Source: Sphingobacterium litopenaei (GTDB lineage: Bacteria; Bacteroidota; Bacteroidia; Sphingobacteriales; Sphingobacteriaceae). Taken from it: DNA of 64,000 nucleotides. A model generated the notes under the pieces. That model worked only from the letters and a program-made list of their open reading frames with translations. It searched no databases and was not told the DNA's origin. The stretch lies in contig NZ_JACOIJ010000015.1 of assembly GCF_014692495.1 (NCBI RefSeq), forward strand, positions 19,707 through 83,706, in the 5' to 3' direction. Position 1 is the stretch's first letter. Every line of letters starts with the position of its first letter. A program made the translations under genes and the position numbers. Positions 35,838 through 45,367 of the stretch are shown here, one piece after another.

Positions 35838-36374
35838 TTATTGATTTACTAACTGATATTTTATTAATTTATCTTTTGCTGAATCTTTCAACAAAAACAA
35901 TTCAGCACTAGCTCGCGCGTCGGAAAGAGCATCATGGGGATTTAATTGTATTCCCATAATTTCGCAGACTACACTTAATTTAGTTTTCACGAAGCCCAAT
36001 TGTTTATATATCTTGCTCGTGCATTCCCACCTTTCCTGAAGTCCTAAGTCTTCATACACCAATCCAGCATGTTGCATGCATCGTCTTAACACTTTACGAT
36101 CTAATTCCTCGTTGTGCGCCACCATCTTTTGCCCGTACACTAGAGGCAAAATTTCAGGAAAAATATCAATAAATGTAGGTGCATTAGCGGTATCCTTGGC
36201 TTTAATACCATGCACACGAGTTGTCTGCCACATATATTTGTTTTCCGGAGGCTGAACAAGGCTATAAAACTCATTTACAATCTTTCCATCCTCGACACTA
36301 ACCAATCCCACAGCACATACACTGTTATACTCAGAAGTCGCAAGCTCAAAATCAATGGATGTGAATGTATGCAT
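35838..36374 (-). CDS. DEDDh 3'-5' exonuclease
   Basis: A 178-residue exonuclease domain like that of DnaQ/PolC. 'TSIDFELATSEYNSVCAVGL' holds the first Asp-x-Glu, 'KMVAHNEELDRKVLRRCM' the second Asp, and 'NPHDALSDARASAELF' the final His and Asp. It acts on single-stranded 3' ends, in repair or RNA trimming. It is a free-standing domain, not fused to a polymerase. RarA lies 71 bases upstream, a plausible repair context. Confidence 0.9.
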   Translation of the reverse strand: MHTFTSIDFELATSEYNSVCAVGLVSVEDGKIVNEFYSLVQPPENKYMWQTTRVHGIKAKDTANAPTFIDIFPEILPLVYGQKMVAHNEELDRKVLRRCMQHAGLVYEDLGLQERWECTSKIYKQLGFVKTKLSVVCEIMGIQLNPHDALSDARASAELFLLKDSAKDKLIKYQLVNQ

Positions 36375-36445
36375 TAAACAAAATTAAAAGTAATAATCAA
36401 AACCACAAACTGTTTCCTATTAAGTATACAACTATATTTTCGAAC

Positions 36446-37726
36446 CTAATAACCATATTTTCCTTTCCACTTTTCTTTCAAGGAACTTCGGAGTTTATCT
36501 TCCGAGCTGTTCTTTCCAGGATTGTAGAGTGTTGTCCCTTCTATTGCTGAAGGCATAAATTCTTGTTCTATAAAATTGCCTGAATAGGCATGTGCATATT
36601 TATACTCCGTTCCATAATCCAACTCTTTCATTAATTTTGTAGGTGCATTGCGTAAATGCAGAGGTACAGAAAGATCTCCTGTTTGTCTTACTAGAGCTTG
36701 TGCTTTATTAATAGCTTCATAAGAAGCATTGCTTTTGGCTGATGAAGCCAAATACGTTACAGTTTGAGAAAGAATAATTCTTGACTCTGGCCATCCGATT
36801 ACATTGACCGCTTGAAAACAGTTATTTGCTAAAAGCAAGGCATTAGGATTCGCGTTTCCAATATCTTCCGAAGCTAATATTAACAGTCTTCGCGCGATGA
36901 AAGAAGGATCTTCTCCTCCCTCTATCATCCTAGCTAACCAATATACAGCAGCGTTTGGGTCCGAACCACGTATAGACTTAATGAAAGCCGATATAATATC
37001 ATAGTGCTGTTCTCCCGTCTTATCATACCTAGCCATATTTTGCTGAACCTGTTTCAATACAAAATCATTGGTGATAGGTATATTATAAGGAACCGCAGCA
37101 TTGACTACCAATTCCAAAACATTAAGTAGCCTTCTCGCATCACCTCCGGATACTCGTAGCAATGCATCATATTCTTTAAGAATGATTTTGTCATTTTTCA
37201 AAAATTCATCTTCCTTAATAGCCTTATGAACTAATCCAATTAAATCATCCTTATCCAAAGATTCCAAAACATACACTTGACAGCGGCTCAAAAGAGCGGA
37301 AATAACTTCAAAAGAAGGATTTTCTGTAGTTGCCCCGATCAATGTAACCAAGCCTCGCTCTACAGCTCCAAGCAATGAATCTTGTTGACTTTTGGAAAAA
37401 CGATGTATTTCGTCGATAAATAATATGGGCTGTTCCTGATTAAAATTCTGTAATTGTTCAGCCTTATCAATTACTTCTCTAACTTCTTTTACTCCTGATT
37501 TTATTGCACTAAGACTAAAAAATGGCCGATCCAATTCTTTGGCTATTAAAAAAGCAAGACTGGTTTTACCCACCCCCGGAGGCCCCCACAAAATCATGGA
37601 AGGCACATTTTTGCGAGATATGGCATTATACAATACTGCGTCTTCGCCTAATAAATGACGTTGACCAACATAATCACTAATGCTCCGTGGTCTTAATCTT
37701 TCTGCTAAAGGAATACGTGTCGCCAT
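36446..37726 (-). CDS. rarA: Replication-associated recombination ATPase RarA
   Basis: A 426-residue AAA+ protein with Walker A 'LWGPPGVGKTSLA', Walker B 'ILFIDEIHRFSKSQQD' and 'VTLIGATTENPSFEVISALL' (sensor 1 region). The C-terminal part 'SDPNAAVYWLARMIEGGEDP' and 'IARRLLILASEDIGNANP' is the diagnostic RarA/MgsA tetramerisation domain. It acts at stalled replication forks. Full length and intact. It diverges from the TPR gene across a 96-base promoter region. Confidence 0.97.
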   Translation of the reverse strand: MATRIPLAERLRPRSISDYVGQRHLLGEDAVLYNAISRKNVPSMILWGPPGVGKTSLAFLIAKELDRPFFSLSAIKSGVKEVREVIDKAEQLQNFNQEQPILFIDEIHRFSKSQQDSLLGAVERGLVTLIGATTENPSFEVISALLSRCQVYVLESLDKDDLIGLVHKAIKEDEFLKNDKIILKEYDALLRVSGGDARRLLNVLELVVNAAVPYNIPITNDFVLKQVQQNMARYDKTGEQHYDIISAFIKSIRGSDPNAAVYWLARMIEGGEDPSFIARRLLILASEDIGNANPNALLLANNCFQAVNVIGWPESRIILSQTVTYLASSAKSNASYEAINKAQALVRQTGDLSVPLHLRNAPTKLMKELDYGTEYKYAHAYSGNFIEQEFMPSAIEGTTLYNPGKNSSEDKLRSSLKEKWKGKYGY

Positions 37727-37750
37727 TATACTATATTAAGAAATACTTCC

Positions 37751-37758
37751 CAAAGTTA
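37751..37758 (-). promoter_or_regulatory. -7 box candidate for rarA
   Basis: On the - strand this reads TAACTTTG, matching TAnnTTTG, 24 bases before the start codon. The -33 region is not clear. Confidence 0.45.
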
Positions 37759-37774
37759 CATAAAATCATTTGGC

Positions 37775-37803
37775 TTGAAAGTTGACTACTTTTGCTACAT
37801 TTG
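37775..37803 (+). promoter_or_regulatory. Promoter candidate for the TPR gene
   Basis: TACATTTG at 37796-37803 matches TAnnTTTG, with a TTG at 37775-37777 and an 18-base spacer, close to the Bacteroidota standard. The start codon follows 19 bases later. Confidence 0.55.
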
Positions 37804-37822
37804 ATATTTAGCTTACATCATA

Positions 37823-38935
37823 ATGAGATTTTTCACGACAGTGCTTTTTACTATTATATCAACAGTTTTTTTAGCTTACGGACAGACATCCCAACAAGAT
37901 ACATTAGATCCTTACGGATTCGTCACAAAATATGACACCGGGTTCAATGGAATAGGGCCAAAAGTCTATATCCTGCCTCTTCCTAGAACCCTCAAAGATG
38001 AAATGATTTATACTTACCAGGAGATTCAATCCTTCCAAGATTCAATCCGATTGGGTTTTCAGTACCAAAGACTTTTATCAACATTCAAGCATACTACAAA
38101 CCATCACATTATAGAAAAAGTTCTTCCAGACACCATATCAGCTCAAGAATACAGTAGATTGCTCCAACAATTTAAAGATCAAAAGAATCATGCTGTCGTT
38201 TATGCATTATACAATAGTATAGCTGAAAATGACCTCCAGAATCACAATTCGGAAGAAGCTGTGAATGCTTTGAATACGGCCTTATCCCATGCTCAAGCCG
38301 CCCGAAATGAACTGGATATAGCCATTATCCAGTCCAATTTAGCGTCAATATTCTTAATAACTAATAGATTGCAAGAGGCTTTAACTTTAGAAACCCTTTA
38401 CTTAGACCATGCGAACAAATCAAAAAATCTAGCAGATCAAGCTGCATCTAATACTCGAATTGCACTGATTCAAGCGTACGGAAAAGACTATAAAGCCGCG
38501 GAAAACACCGTGATTCGTAAAGCGATTCCGCTATTTAACAAATCGAAATTTTACGAAGGAAAGATTAATGCTTGGATAATTTTGGCAGAAATATATCGTT
38601 CTCAAAACAAACATACTGAAGCACAATGGTTTTTGATTCAAGCACGAGATTTAGCTAAAGAAAAAAGTTATAGTGAAAAACTTGCTATGATAGAATACAT
38701 GTTGGGATCTTCCAAAATGATTCAAGCTAATTATAAAGTAGCAAAAAATGAGTTGGAATTAGCATGGAAACTAGCTGAAGAGAGTTCCAATAAATTCCTA
38801 CAACTTGCCATTGCTGAACAATTAGGAAGATCATATGTTTATTTGAAAGACTATGAGGCAGCAAAGAGCTTTCTAGAACAGTATTGGACACTAAGAAACC
38901 ATCTTTTTAGCAAAAATATTACATCAATACTATAA
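37823..38935 (+). CDS. Exported tetratricopeptide-repeat protein
   Basis: A 370-residue protein with a signal peptide ('VFLAYGQTS', cleavage near residue 21). From about residue 125 to the end it consists of helical repeats such as 'AVVYALYNSIAENDLQNHNS', 'AIIQSNLASIFLITNRLQEA' and 'AIAEQLGRSYVYLKDYEAAK', typical of TPR superhelices. It probably acts in the periplasm as a protein-binding scaffold. The N-terminal 100 residues show nothing recognised. It precedes prc by about 120 bases on the same strand. Confidence 0.75.
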   Translation: MRFFTTVLFTIISTVFLAYGQTSQQDTLDPYGFVTKYDTGFNGIGPKVYILPLPRTLKDEMIYTYQEIQSFQDSIRLGFQYQRLLSTFKHTTNHHIIEKVLPDTISAQEYSRLLQQFKDQKNHAVVYALYNSIAENDLQNHNSEEAVNALNTALSHAQAARNELDIAIIQSNLASIFLITNRLQEALTLETLYLDHANKSKNLADQAASNTRIALIQAYGKDYKAAENTVIRKAIPLFNKSKFYEGKINAWIILAEIYRSQNKHTEAQWFLIQARDLAKEKSYSEKLAMIEYMLGSSKMIQANYKVAKNELELAWKLAEESSNKFLQLAIAEQLGRSYVYLKDYEAAKSFLEQYWTLRNHLFSKNITSIL

Positions 38936-39054
38936 ACTTTACCGCTTTTTAAAGTCAAAGGATTTAAGATTGATTTTTTTTTAACTAATTTTAGATTCTA
39001 TAAAACCGAAGAGAAGAAGTCAATTCGAAAATGTTATTTCACAATACAATTTAT

Positions 39055-41172
39055 ATGTTTAAAAATTTTTTAGTCTGTTTAGCTTTTATTTCTGTAGTAG
39101 CATGTGGCTCGAAACCAAGAGTGGCTATTGAAGAAGGAGGATTAAGTCTTAAACCTTCTTTACAACATGAGATTATTGCTAAAGAAGTGGTAGGGATTTT
39201 GGAGAATTATAGCTACAAAAAAGTAGCTGCCAGCGATTCTATTTCTAATATTGTTTATGACAACTTAATAAAATCTCTTGACGAAGGAAAAAATTATTTT
39301 CTGCAGTCTGAGATCGACGAATTTGGACAATATCGTAATACTATAAGTCAAGATTTCCGCAATGGCGATTTATCGAGTGCATTTCATATATTTAATACAT
39401 ACAACAAAAGAGCCTTAGAAGTTCTTCAATACGCGCTTACTCAAGTAGATGCTTCTCACGATTTCAATAAAGAAGAAACTTACATCAACTACCGTGATAA
39501 GCAAAATTGGTTTACCTCTGACGCTGAACTTAAAGAGCAGTGGCGCAAACGTGTAAAGTTTGATTTATTGAACCTTAAGCTTACAACAGCGGAAGGAAAA
39601 GACGAAATGGCTAAGCACAAAGAGACATTAAAAAAGCGTTACAACAATTTAATTTCTCAAGCGAAGCAAACAAACTCTAATGATGCTTTTCAATTGATTA
39701 TGAGTGCCTACACCAATGCAATAGATCCGCATACAACATACTATAACCCTTCATTTGCTCAACGATTCAATGAAGATATGTCCAATACATTGGAAGGCAT
39801 TGGGGCTCGTCTGCAAATGGAAAATGAAATGGTAACCATCAAAGAAATTATCGCTGGAGGTCCTGCTTTCAAAGATAAAACGCTAAAGATGGACGATCGC
39901 ATCATTGGTGTGGCTCAAGGAAATGGTGAATTTGAAGATATTATTGGATGGAGATTAGATGCTGCTGTCGCTAAAATCAAAGGTCCTAAAGGAACGGTAG
40001 TACGATTGAAAATATTACCTGCAGGAGCTGAACTTTCTGCTCAGCCTACAATCGTGAAATTAACACGTGAAAAAATAGTCATCGAAGAGGAATCGGCAAA
40101 AAGATCCATTAAGACTGTCAAAGGAGATGACGGTAAAAATTATAGAGTAGGCGTGATTACACTTCCAAAGTTCTATATCGATTTTGAAGCTTACCGAAAA
40201 CGCGATCCAAACTATAAAAGTACAACGCGCGATGTAAGATTGTTGTTAGACTCTCTTAACAAAGAAAACGTTGATGCAGTTGTGTTGGATTTGAGAAATA
40301 ACGGAGGCGGCTCTTTGCAAGAAGCCATTGAATTAACGGGTTTATTTATTGAGAAAGGTCCTGTAGTACAAGTAAAAGATACACGTAACCAAATTGAGGT
40401 GCACCAAGACGAGGATAGCAGTGTTTCTTGGAAAGGTCCTTTTGGCGTAATTATCAACCGTTACTCGGCTTCTGCATCGGAAATTTTTGCTGGAGCAATA
40501 CAAGATTATGGCAGAGGTATCATTTTAGGTTCAACAAGTTATGGAAAAGGAACGGTACAATCTGCAGTAGATATGTCAAGATTCATAAGTTCCGTTAACA
40601 AACTAAAATTAAAAGCCGCGGGAGAGAAAGACGCAGATACGCCAAACGGTGCTCCTGAATTTGGACAAATCAATGTAACTATAGCTAAATTCTACAGAAT
40701 TAATGGCAGCAGTACCCAGCACAAGGGCGTAGATCCCGATATCACCTTCCCTACACAGTTCACAGCAGAGAAATATGGTGAAAGTTCTGAACCTGCAGCA
40801 TTACCTTGGGATCAAATTCGCTCGACCAACTACAATAAAGTAAGCGATCTTTCCTCTATTAAATCTCAACTTGCAGCTAAGCACGAAAACAGAATGAAAA
40901 ATTCTGCTGAATATAAGTTCTTATTGGAAGATATTGAAGAATTCACCAAAGCAATGAATACTACTTCTACAATTAACTTGAATGAAGGGAAGTTGAAAAA
41001 GGAAAGAGAAGACAATAAAACAAAAAATAGAACTCGTTTAAACAAGTTATTGGAATTGCACAATATGCCGCTTTGGAAAGAAGGGCAACCCCAACCGAAA
41101 GTGGAATTTGATTTTATCTTGGATGAAAGTTTAAATGTGATGAAGGATTTTATTAAACTAAAAAATTCTTAA
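39055..41172 (+). CDS. prc: Tail-specific protease (carboxy-terminal processing)
   Basis: About 705 residues from the ATG at 39055; the frame opens at 39031, but the later start gives a lipoprotein-like signal 'MFKNFLVCLAFISVVACGSK' with the lipobox cysteine. A conserved N-terminal Tsp domain is followed by a PDZ domain (about residues 235-315, 'LEGIGARLQMENEMVTIKEI') and the S41 peptidase domain. The serine lies in 'YSASASEIFAGAIQDYGRG' and the lysine in 'TSYGKGTVQ'. The C-terminal part matches the DUF3340 of Prc. It degrades or trims periplasmic proteins at their C-termini. Confidence 0.95.
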   Translation: MFKNFLVCLAFISVVACGSKPRVAIEEGGLSLKPSLQHEIIAKEVVGILENYSYKKVAASDSISNIVYDNLIKSLDEGKNYFLQSEIDEFGQYRNTISQDFRNGDLSSAFHIFNTYNKRALEVLQYALTQVDASHDFNKEETYINYRDKQNWFTSDAELKEQWRKRVKFDLLNLKLTTAEGKDEMAKHKETLKKRYNNLISQAKQTNSNDAFQLIMSAYTNAIDPHTTYYNPSFAQRFNEDMSNTLEGIGARLQMENEMVTIKEIIAGGPAFKDKTLKMDDRIIGVAQGNGEFEDIIGWRLDAAVAKIKGPKGTVVRLKILPAGAELSAQPTIVKLTREKIVIEEESAKRSIKTVKGDDGKNYRVGVITLPKFYIDFEAYRKRDPNYKSTTRDVRLLLDSLNKENVDAVVLDLRNNGGGSLQEAIELTGLFIEKGPVVQVKDTRNQIEVHQDEDSSVSWKGPFGVIINRYSASASEIFAGAIQDYGRGIILGSTSYGKGTVQSAVDMSRFISSVNKLKLKAAGEKDADTPNGAPEFGQINVTIAKFYRINGSSTQHKGVDPDITFPTQFTAEKYGESSEPAALPWDQIRSTNYNKVSDLSSIKSQLAAKHENRMKNSAEYKFLLEDIEEFTKAMNTTSTINLNEGKLKKEREDNKTKNRTRLNKLLELHNMPLWKEGQPQPKVEFDFILDESLNVMKDFIKLKNS

Positions 41173-41184
41173 AAATACTTTTAC

Positions 41185-41233
41185 AAAAAGCAAAAGGTGG
41201 ATCTAGTAAATAGAATCCACCTTTTTGCTTTTT
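41185..41233. terminator. Bidirectional terminator after prc
   Basis: AAAAGCAAAAGGTGGAT pairs with ATCCACCTTTTTGCTTTT around an 11-base loop, with one bulged base. T-rich arms on both strands suit it to end both prc and the convergent RteC-like gene. Confidence 0.82.
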
Positions 41234-41272
41234 AAACAACATAAGGCATATGTTTATTAAATAATTACCATA

Positions 41273-42487
41273 TCATTCTGTAAAACTTGAAGCATTATAA
41301 TTTTTATTAATCCAATTCACCATTTCAATCAAATAGGCTTTCATTTTCCTTGCAGTAGAAAATTCGACTGTGGAAGACTTCTTTTGCAGACTTTCCGAGG
41401 ATATAAAATTTACGCTGGGAGTTTTGAAATATTTAGCGAAAAAGGAAAATGTCTTCCCAACATTTTCCTTGGGAATTAAATTAACTTCCATTAAAAGTTT
41501 AATCAATAGTCCAAATTGGGCCACTGGTATATTAAACATAACTTTATCATTAGCTTCTAAAAGTTTCGCATCCATTATTTCAGTACGTCTAACATCCAGT
41601 TTTTGCTTAAGAGATTCTTTTTTGTCTTTAAAAAATAACAGGATCTGGTCAATAATAGTAGGAGAGTTTAAGTCCAAACAATTTTTTTGTAATGGTACTA
41701 AGCAATACAATTGCTCTTGAAAACTTATTATATTTTCTATTTGTTTGTGTAAACTAGAATCTTCAAGCATCTGTTGATTTGATTTATTGATATAATATTC
41801 CAAATACCTTTTACTATTAAATCCATATTGGAATAAAACCCATTCTAATGACTCAGTCGTTAATTCAGGAGCTTTTGAAAGTTTTTTAAGAAGGATATTA
41901 ATATATCTTAACTCATTTCGAATTCGACTGTTACTTTGTAACACTGAAAAAAGGGAATCTTGAACCACTCTAATTAATTGGGGCTCCACATCCTTTAAAC
42001 CTGGCGCATCTTTAAGAGATATTATTTGCTGCTTAAGCTTTGGCTTGATAGTATAATAGCTATAATTTGATAGTGGTATAATTTCTATCAATTTCTTATC
42101 GTATAATAAAAGCATATCTATTAGTTTATCAATAGACTCCAGAATTTTTATGTAATTTATCCTTGATTGAGAAATTCCTGGTTTATTATATTTTAAAGCA
42201 TAATGCAGTGAAGCATATATTCTATTACTTAAGTCAATAAATTTTAAAAATTCAATTTGGGCATTTTTAAAATTAAAGACAATCAAATAAATAAAAATAG
42301 ATTTCACATCTTTCATATTATCATTCAAGAATTCAAGACAATCCCGTTGGATTTTAAAAAGATTATTATGAAAATTTAGCTGACAAAATGCGTTTTCTAT
42401 ATTAACTATAAGCTGTGATAATATTTTAGAATTATTTACTGGAGTTGTTAAATTCATAATTTTAAGTTTAGAGATTATTTGCTGCAT
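41273..42487 (-). CDS. RteC-like protein, possible regulator
   Basis: A 404-residue helical protein (393 if started at the second Met, 42457). The C-terminal part 'MFNIPVAQFGLLIKLLMEVN' and 'FFAKYFKTPSVN' followed by 'ARKMKAYLIEMVNWI' resembles the C-terminal domain of RteC, the CTnDOT excision regulator family, in which a helical module precedes a DNA-binding fold. No integrase, mobilisation or excisionase gene lies nearby, so a conjugative transposon is not indicated. It is convergent with prc and sits 127 bases after the LytTR regulator on the same strand. Family assignment is tentative. Confidence 0.45.
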   Translation of the reverse strand: MQQIISKLKIMNLTTPVNNSKILSQLIVNIENAFCQLNFHNNLFKIQRDCLEFLNDNMKDVKSIFIYLIVFNFKNAQIEFLKFIDLSNRIYASLHYALKYNKPGISQSRINYIKILESIDKLIDMLLLYDKKLIEIIPLSNYSYYTIKPKLKQQIISLKDAPGLKDVEPQLIRVVQDSLFSVLQSNSRIRNELRYINILLKKLSKAPELTTESLEWVLFQYGFNSKRYLEYYINKSNQQMLEDSSLHKQIENIISFQEQLYCLVPLQKNCLDLNSPTIIDQILLFFKDKKESLKQKLDVRRTEIMDAKLLEANDKVMFNIPVAQFGLLIKLLMEVNLIPKENVGKTFSFFAKYFKTPSVNFISSESLQKKSSTVEFSTARKMKAYLIEMVNWINKNYNASSFTE

Positions 42488-42614
42488 TTATAACATTATA
42501 GTAATAAATAGTATATTACTGTATGTAACACTATTCATACTGTTTTATAGGGGTGTATATTATGATGACCAGAATCTTATTAGTGATTTATTTTCTGACC
42601 TATTATTCGAAACT

Positions 42615-43343
42615 TTAATTAGAGTTGCTACTACCTTTGAACAGCCTTTTTACATTTTTTATAAATGTTCTTCCAATTGGAATTTTATGATCTAATTTTT
42701 TTAATTTGATTATAGAAAGATTAAATTCCTCTACATAATTTAAATTGATCAGATAGCTTTTATGTACACGAATGAAATATGCTGGTAATTGATTAATTAA
42801 TGAATCCATGCTTATATTCCCTTGTTTAGTATTCCCATCATTAAAAAAGAAAGAAATTGTTTTATCTTCAATAGAAGCATATACCATATTTTCAACGTCT
42901 AATATAAAGTATGAACCATCTCTTTTACTAGTGGGTATAGATACTACTCTATTTAACCTTTCAGTATGATTATTCTTATATTCAAATTCTAATAAAGCTC
43001 TATCAATAGTTTTATTAAATATCTCTGGAGAAGTAATCTTTGGCAAATAGCCAGACTGAATTAAAGAAGTCTCGTAAGCAAAATGATTATGATTGGAACA
43101 AACAATTACAATGGGTTTCACCTTAAGAGCATTCACGAGTTCCACACCATTTAATCCTGGCATATCAATATCTAAAAATAAGATATCTACAGACTCTTTA
43201 AGAAGTCTATCTAATGCTTGTATAGGATCATTTTCAATCCATACACACACCAGTTCTGGCCTATCATTAACAAACAATTCTATAAACCTCATTTCAATTG
43301 GATTATCATCCACAAAAGCTACTGTATATTTTTTCTCAATCAT
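42615..43343 (-). CDS. LytTR-family response regulator
   Basis: A 242-residue protein. The receiver domain (1-120) has the acidic pair 'AFVDDNP' (Asp12-Asp13) and the phosphoacceptor in 'ILFLDIDMPG' (Asp58). The LytTR DNA-binding domain (about 145-240) has 'YFIRVHKSYLINLNYVEEF' and 'IPIGRTFIKNVKRLF'. It overlaps the histidine-kinase gene by 8 bases, marking a cognate pair. LytTR regulators often control peptide-responsive or surface functions. The target genes are unknown. Confidence 0.93.
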   Translation of the reverse strand: MIEKKYTVAFVDDNPIEMRFIELFVNDRPELVCVWIENDPIQALDRLLKESVDILFLDIDMPGLNGVELVNALKVKPIVIVCSNHNHFAYETSLIQSGYLPKITSPEIFNKTIDRALLEFEYKNNHTERLNRVVSIPTSKRDGSYFILDVENMVYASIEDKTISFFFNDGNTKQGNISMDSLINQLPAYFIRVHKSYLINLNYVEEFNLSIIKLKKLDHKIPIGRTFIKNVKRLFKGSSNSN

Positions 43344-44358
43344 TATTTTTTATTTTAATGTCAATTGAAAATATATTTTCCTCTTCTTTAAATACTACAT
43401 TATAGTTTTTATTATATCGGAATATGCGTTTCTTGATTGCATATAATCCGAATTTAGTACTTGGCTTCTTTATTCTTTCGCGTGGATGAAATATGTTTGA
43501 GACACATATCTGTATTACATCAGGGTGATGTTGCACTTTGATATGGAAAGGTTCATCTTCACTCCAATCAGTATATTTATTTGCATTTTCTATAGCACTT
43601 AATACTAGCAATGAAGGTATTTTAATTGTACTACTAAATTGTCTATCTTGAAAAACTTTCACTTTTGAATCACCATAATTCCATTTTAAAATATTAAGAA
43701 AATTTTCAACCTGCTTCCATTCTTCTTGCAATGCTATCAATTGATCATTTTTATCGTCCTTATACAATATAAAAGCGATTATATCGGTTAATTTAATCAA
43801 GATTTGAAGTACAGCAGGCCCCTGACCAAAAATAGATTTGCAAAGAGCTGAAGTAAAAATACTCTTGAAAAAATGAGGATTCACTCGAGATAACATAATC
43901 CGGTATTCCAAATCATCAATAACGCTTTTATCATGAAATCTCCTTTTTCTAAAAAACTTATATGAAGAAACAGACAATGAAATTAATGAGACAGTGACAC
44001 AACTCCTTGAAATATTCTTGTTGAATTGGATATTATCCGGCGCTACTTCATAGGAAAATAATATTATATTATATTCCGGAAGTTTACGATATATTATGTG
44101 ATACAGTAAATCAGTAATATTATAAAATAGCAGCAATAATATAAATAAACATATAACTTTTACTCCTCTTGAGCCTGTTATGATACCATAAATTAGTTCT
44201 TCATTGATTATAAAATAAACTATAGTAATAATACTAACAATAAGCACATTATAAATATTAATGGCTAACTGATATATCAATAAATTAAAAAATAAAATGA
44301 CTAAAAAAAAAGTTAAGGCTATAATAAAGTGAAATCTATAAGTGTTCATAAATATCAC
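43336..44358 (-). CDS. LytS-type membrane histidine kinase
   Basis: A 340-residue sensor with four or five hydrophobic segments in residues about 8-130 and short loops between them, no large extracytoplasmic domain. The phosphoacceptor motif is 'MLSRVNPHFFKSIFTSALC' with His162; the usual NPHFLFN ending is replaced by 'FFKS'. 'IENANKYTDWSEDEPFHIKV' is the ATP-binding N-box and 'TKFGLYAIKKRIFRYN' the G-box. The architecture (polytopic sensor with LytTR partner) is the one of Agr-type peptide sensors as well as of many orphan Bacteroidota kinases. The signal is unknown. Confidence 0.85.
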   Translation of the reverse strand: MIFMNTYRFHFIIALTFFLVILFFNLLIYQLAINIYNVLIVSIITIVYFIINEELIYGIITGSRGVKVICLFILLLLFYNITDLLYHIIYRKLPEYNIILFSYEVAPDNIQFNKNISRSCVTVSLISLSVSSYKFFRKRRFHDKSVIDDLEYRIMLSRVNPHFFKSIFTSALCKSIFGQGPAVLQILIKLTDIIAFILYKDDKNDQLIALQEEWKQVENFLNILKWNYGDSKVKVFQDRQFSSTIKIPSLLVLSAIENANKYTDWSEDEPFHIKVQHHPDVIQICVSNIFHPRERIKKPSTKFGLYAIKKRIFRYNKNYNVVFKEEENIFSIDIKIKNND

Positions 44359-44389
44359 AACTTAAATTAAATATTATCAAATTAGTAAA

Positions 44390-45286
44390 TCATGAACTAT
44401 TTTTTTTCTTTATAACAAAAAAAATATAATTTTTTTTATCAAGCAAAAAATCCCGATTATCAATTTCAACTTTTACTAAACCATCATTTTTACTTGTCAT
44501 TGCAGCAGATGGCAGTTTTAAACTTGCAAGATTTATAGCTCCTACAAGATGCAGGTATGACCAACACTCCCAATGTTCAATATTGTCTTTTATTCTTAAT
44601 TCTAAAAGAGTAAATAAATGTTGAAGTGACCTATTAATATATTGATCTTTAGATTCCTCAGGTTTAGCGGTTATGGAAGATTTAAAATCCAATTTAATGT
44701 ATTGTTCAATCTCCACATTAATAATTGGATATATAGGGGCAGAAAAATAATAAGATATTAAGGCTATACCCTTTCTTACAAGAATTTTATTCGAAAAAAA
44801 ATTTAAGGAAATAACTTCAGATCCATTAATCTTAGCTGATTTGGAACTAACAAAACCGTCGGCAAATATTAAAATATGCCTATTTGTTTTCAAACTTTCA
44901 CGAATTTTAAGAATTACAGTTCTATCTTCTGCCTCTAAAAAATTTGGTATTAAATTCCGTGGTAAATCCTTAGACAAGGTTCTAAAGAAATTTTCAAATT
45001 TATTTTTAATGTGCTTTGACACTAAAACATCAAAACAAATTTTTTTCTTAGCTAGGTATTCTATTACTTGCAAATGATAGCCTAAATGAAATAATACAAT
45101 GATACCTGGTTTATAATTTTGGAAAGAATTTATCAAAGAAGATCTTATTTCTTTATTGAGCTTAGGGCCATGGTATTTCTTCCAATTTTGATATATTTCT
45201 GAATGACTTTCTAGTGCAATATCTGGAACAAAGTAATGTAAATTTGCACTAAACAATGCTTGCTTCAAATCTTCTAGAGCATACAT
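44390..45286 (-). CDS. LpxL/HtrB-like acyltransferase-family protein
   Basis: A 298-residue protein with the broad pattern of lipid A/lysophospholipid acyltransferases. 'IIVLFHLGYHLQVIEYLAKK' offers an H-x4-E active-site motif (His followed by 'LQVIE'), and 'IFADGFVSSKSAKINGSEVI' to 'FSNKILVRKGIALISYYFSA' follows the LpxL substrate-groove region. No N-terminal membrane anchor is seen, unlike standard LpxL. It lies between the small peptide gene and the kinase, all co-oriented, so it may modify the peptide or a small lipid rather than lipid A. Family likeness is moderate; the substrate is inference. Confidence 0.6.
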   Translation of the reverse strand: MYALEDLKQALFSANLHYFVPDIALESHSEIYQNWKKYHGPKLNKEIRSSLINSFQNYKPGIIVLFHLGYHLQVIEYLAKKKICFDVLVSKHIKNKFENFFRTLSKDLPRNLIPNFLEAEDRTVILKIRESLKTNRHILIFADGFVSSKSAKINGSEVISLNFFSNKILVRKGIALISYYFSAPIYPIINVEIEQYIKLDFKSSITAKPEESKDQYINRSLQHLFTLLELRIKDNIEHWECWSYLHLVGAINLASLKLPSAAMTSKNDGLVKVEIDNRDFLLDKKNYIFFVIKKKNSS

Positions 45287-45315
45287 AATATCTATTATTA
45301 ATTGTAATAATATTA

Positions 45316-45350
45316 ACCACCTTAATTAATTTTTCATTGATTAAGGTGGT
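45316..45350 (-). promoter_or_regulatory. Hairpin between peptide gene and acyltransferase gene
   Basis: ACCACCTTAAT (45316-45326) and ATTAAGGTGGT (45340-45350) form a perfect 11-base stem with a 13-base loop. On the - strand it lies 18 bases after the peptide stop. There is no T-run, so it may be a partial terminator or an mRNA stabiliser that makes peptide mRNA more abundant than that of the enzyme. Confidence 0.5.
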
Positions 45351-45367
45351 AAAAAGAAATTATTAAC

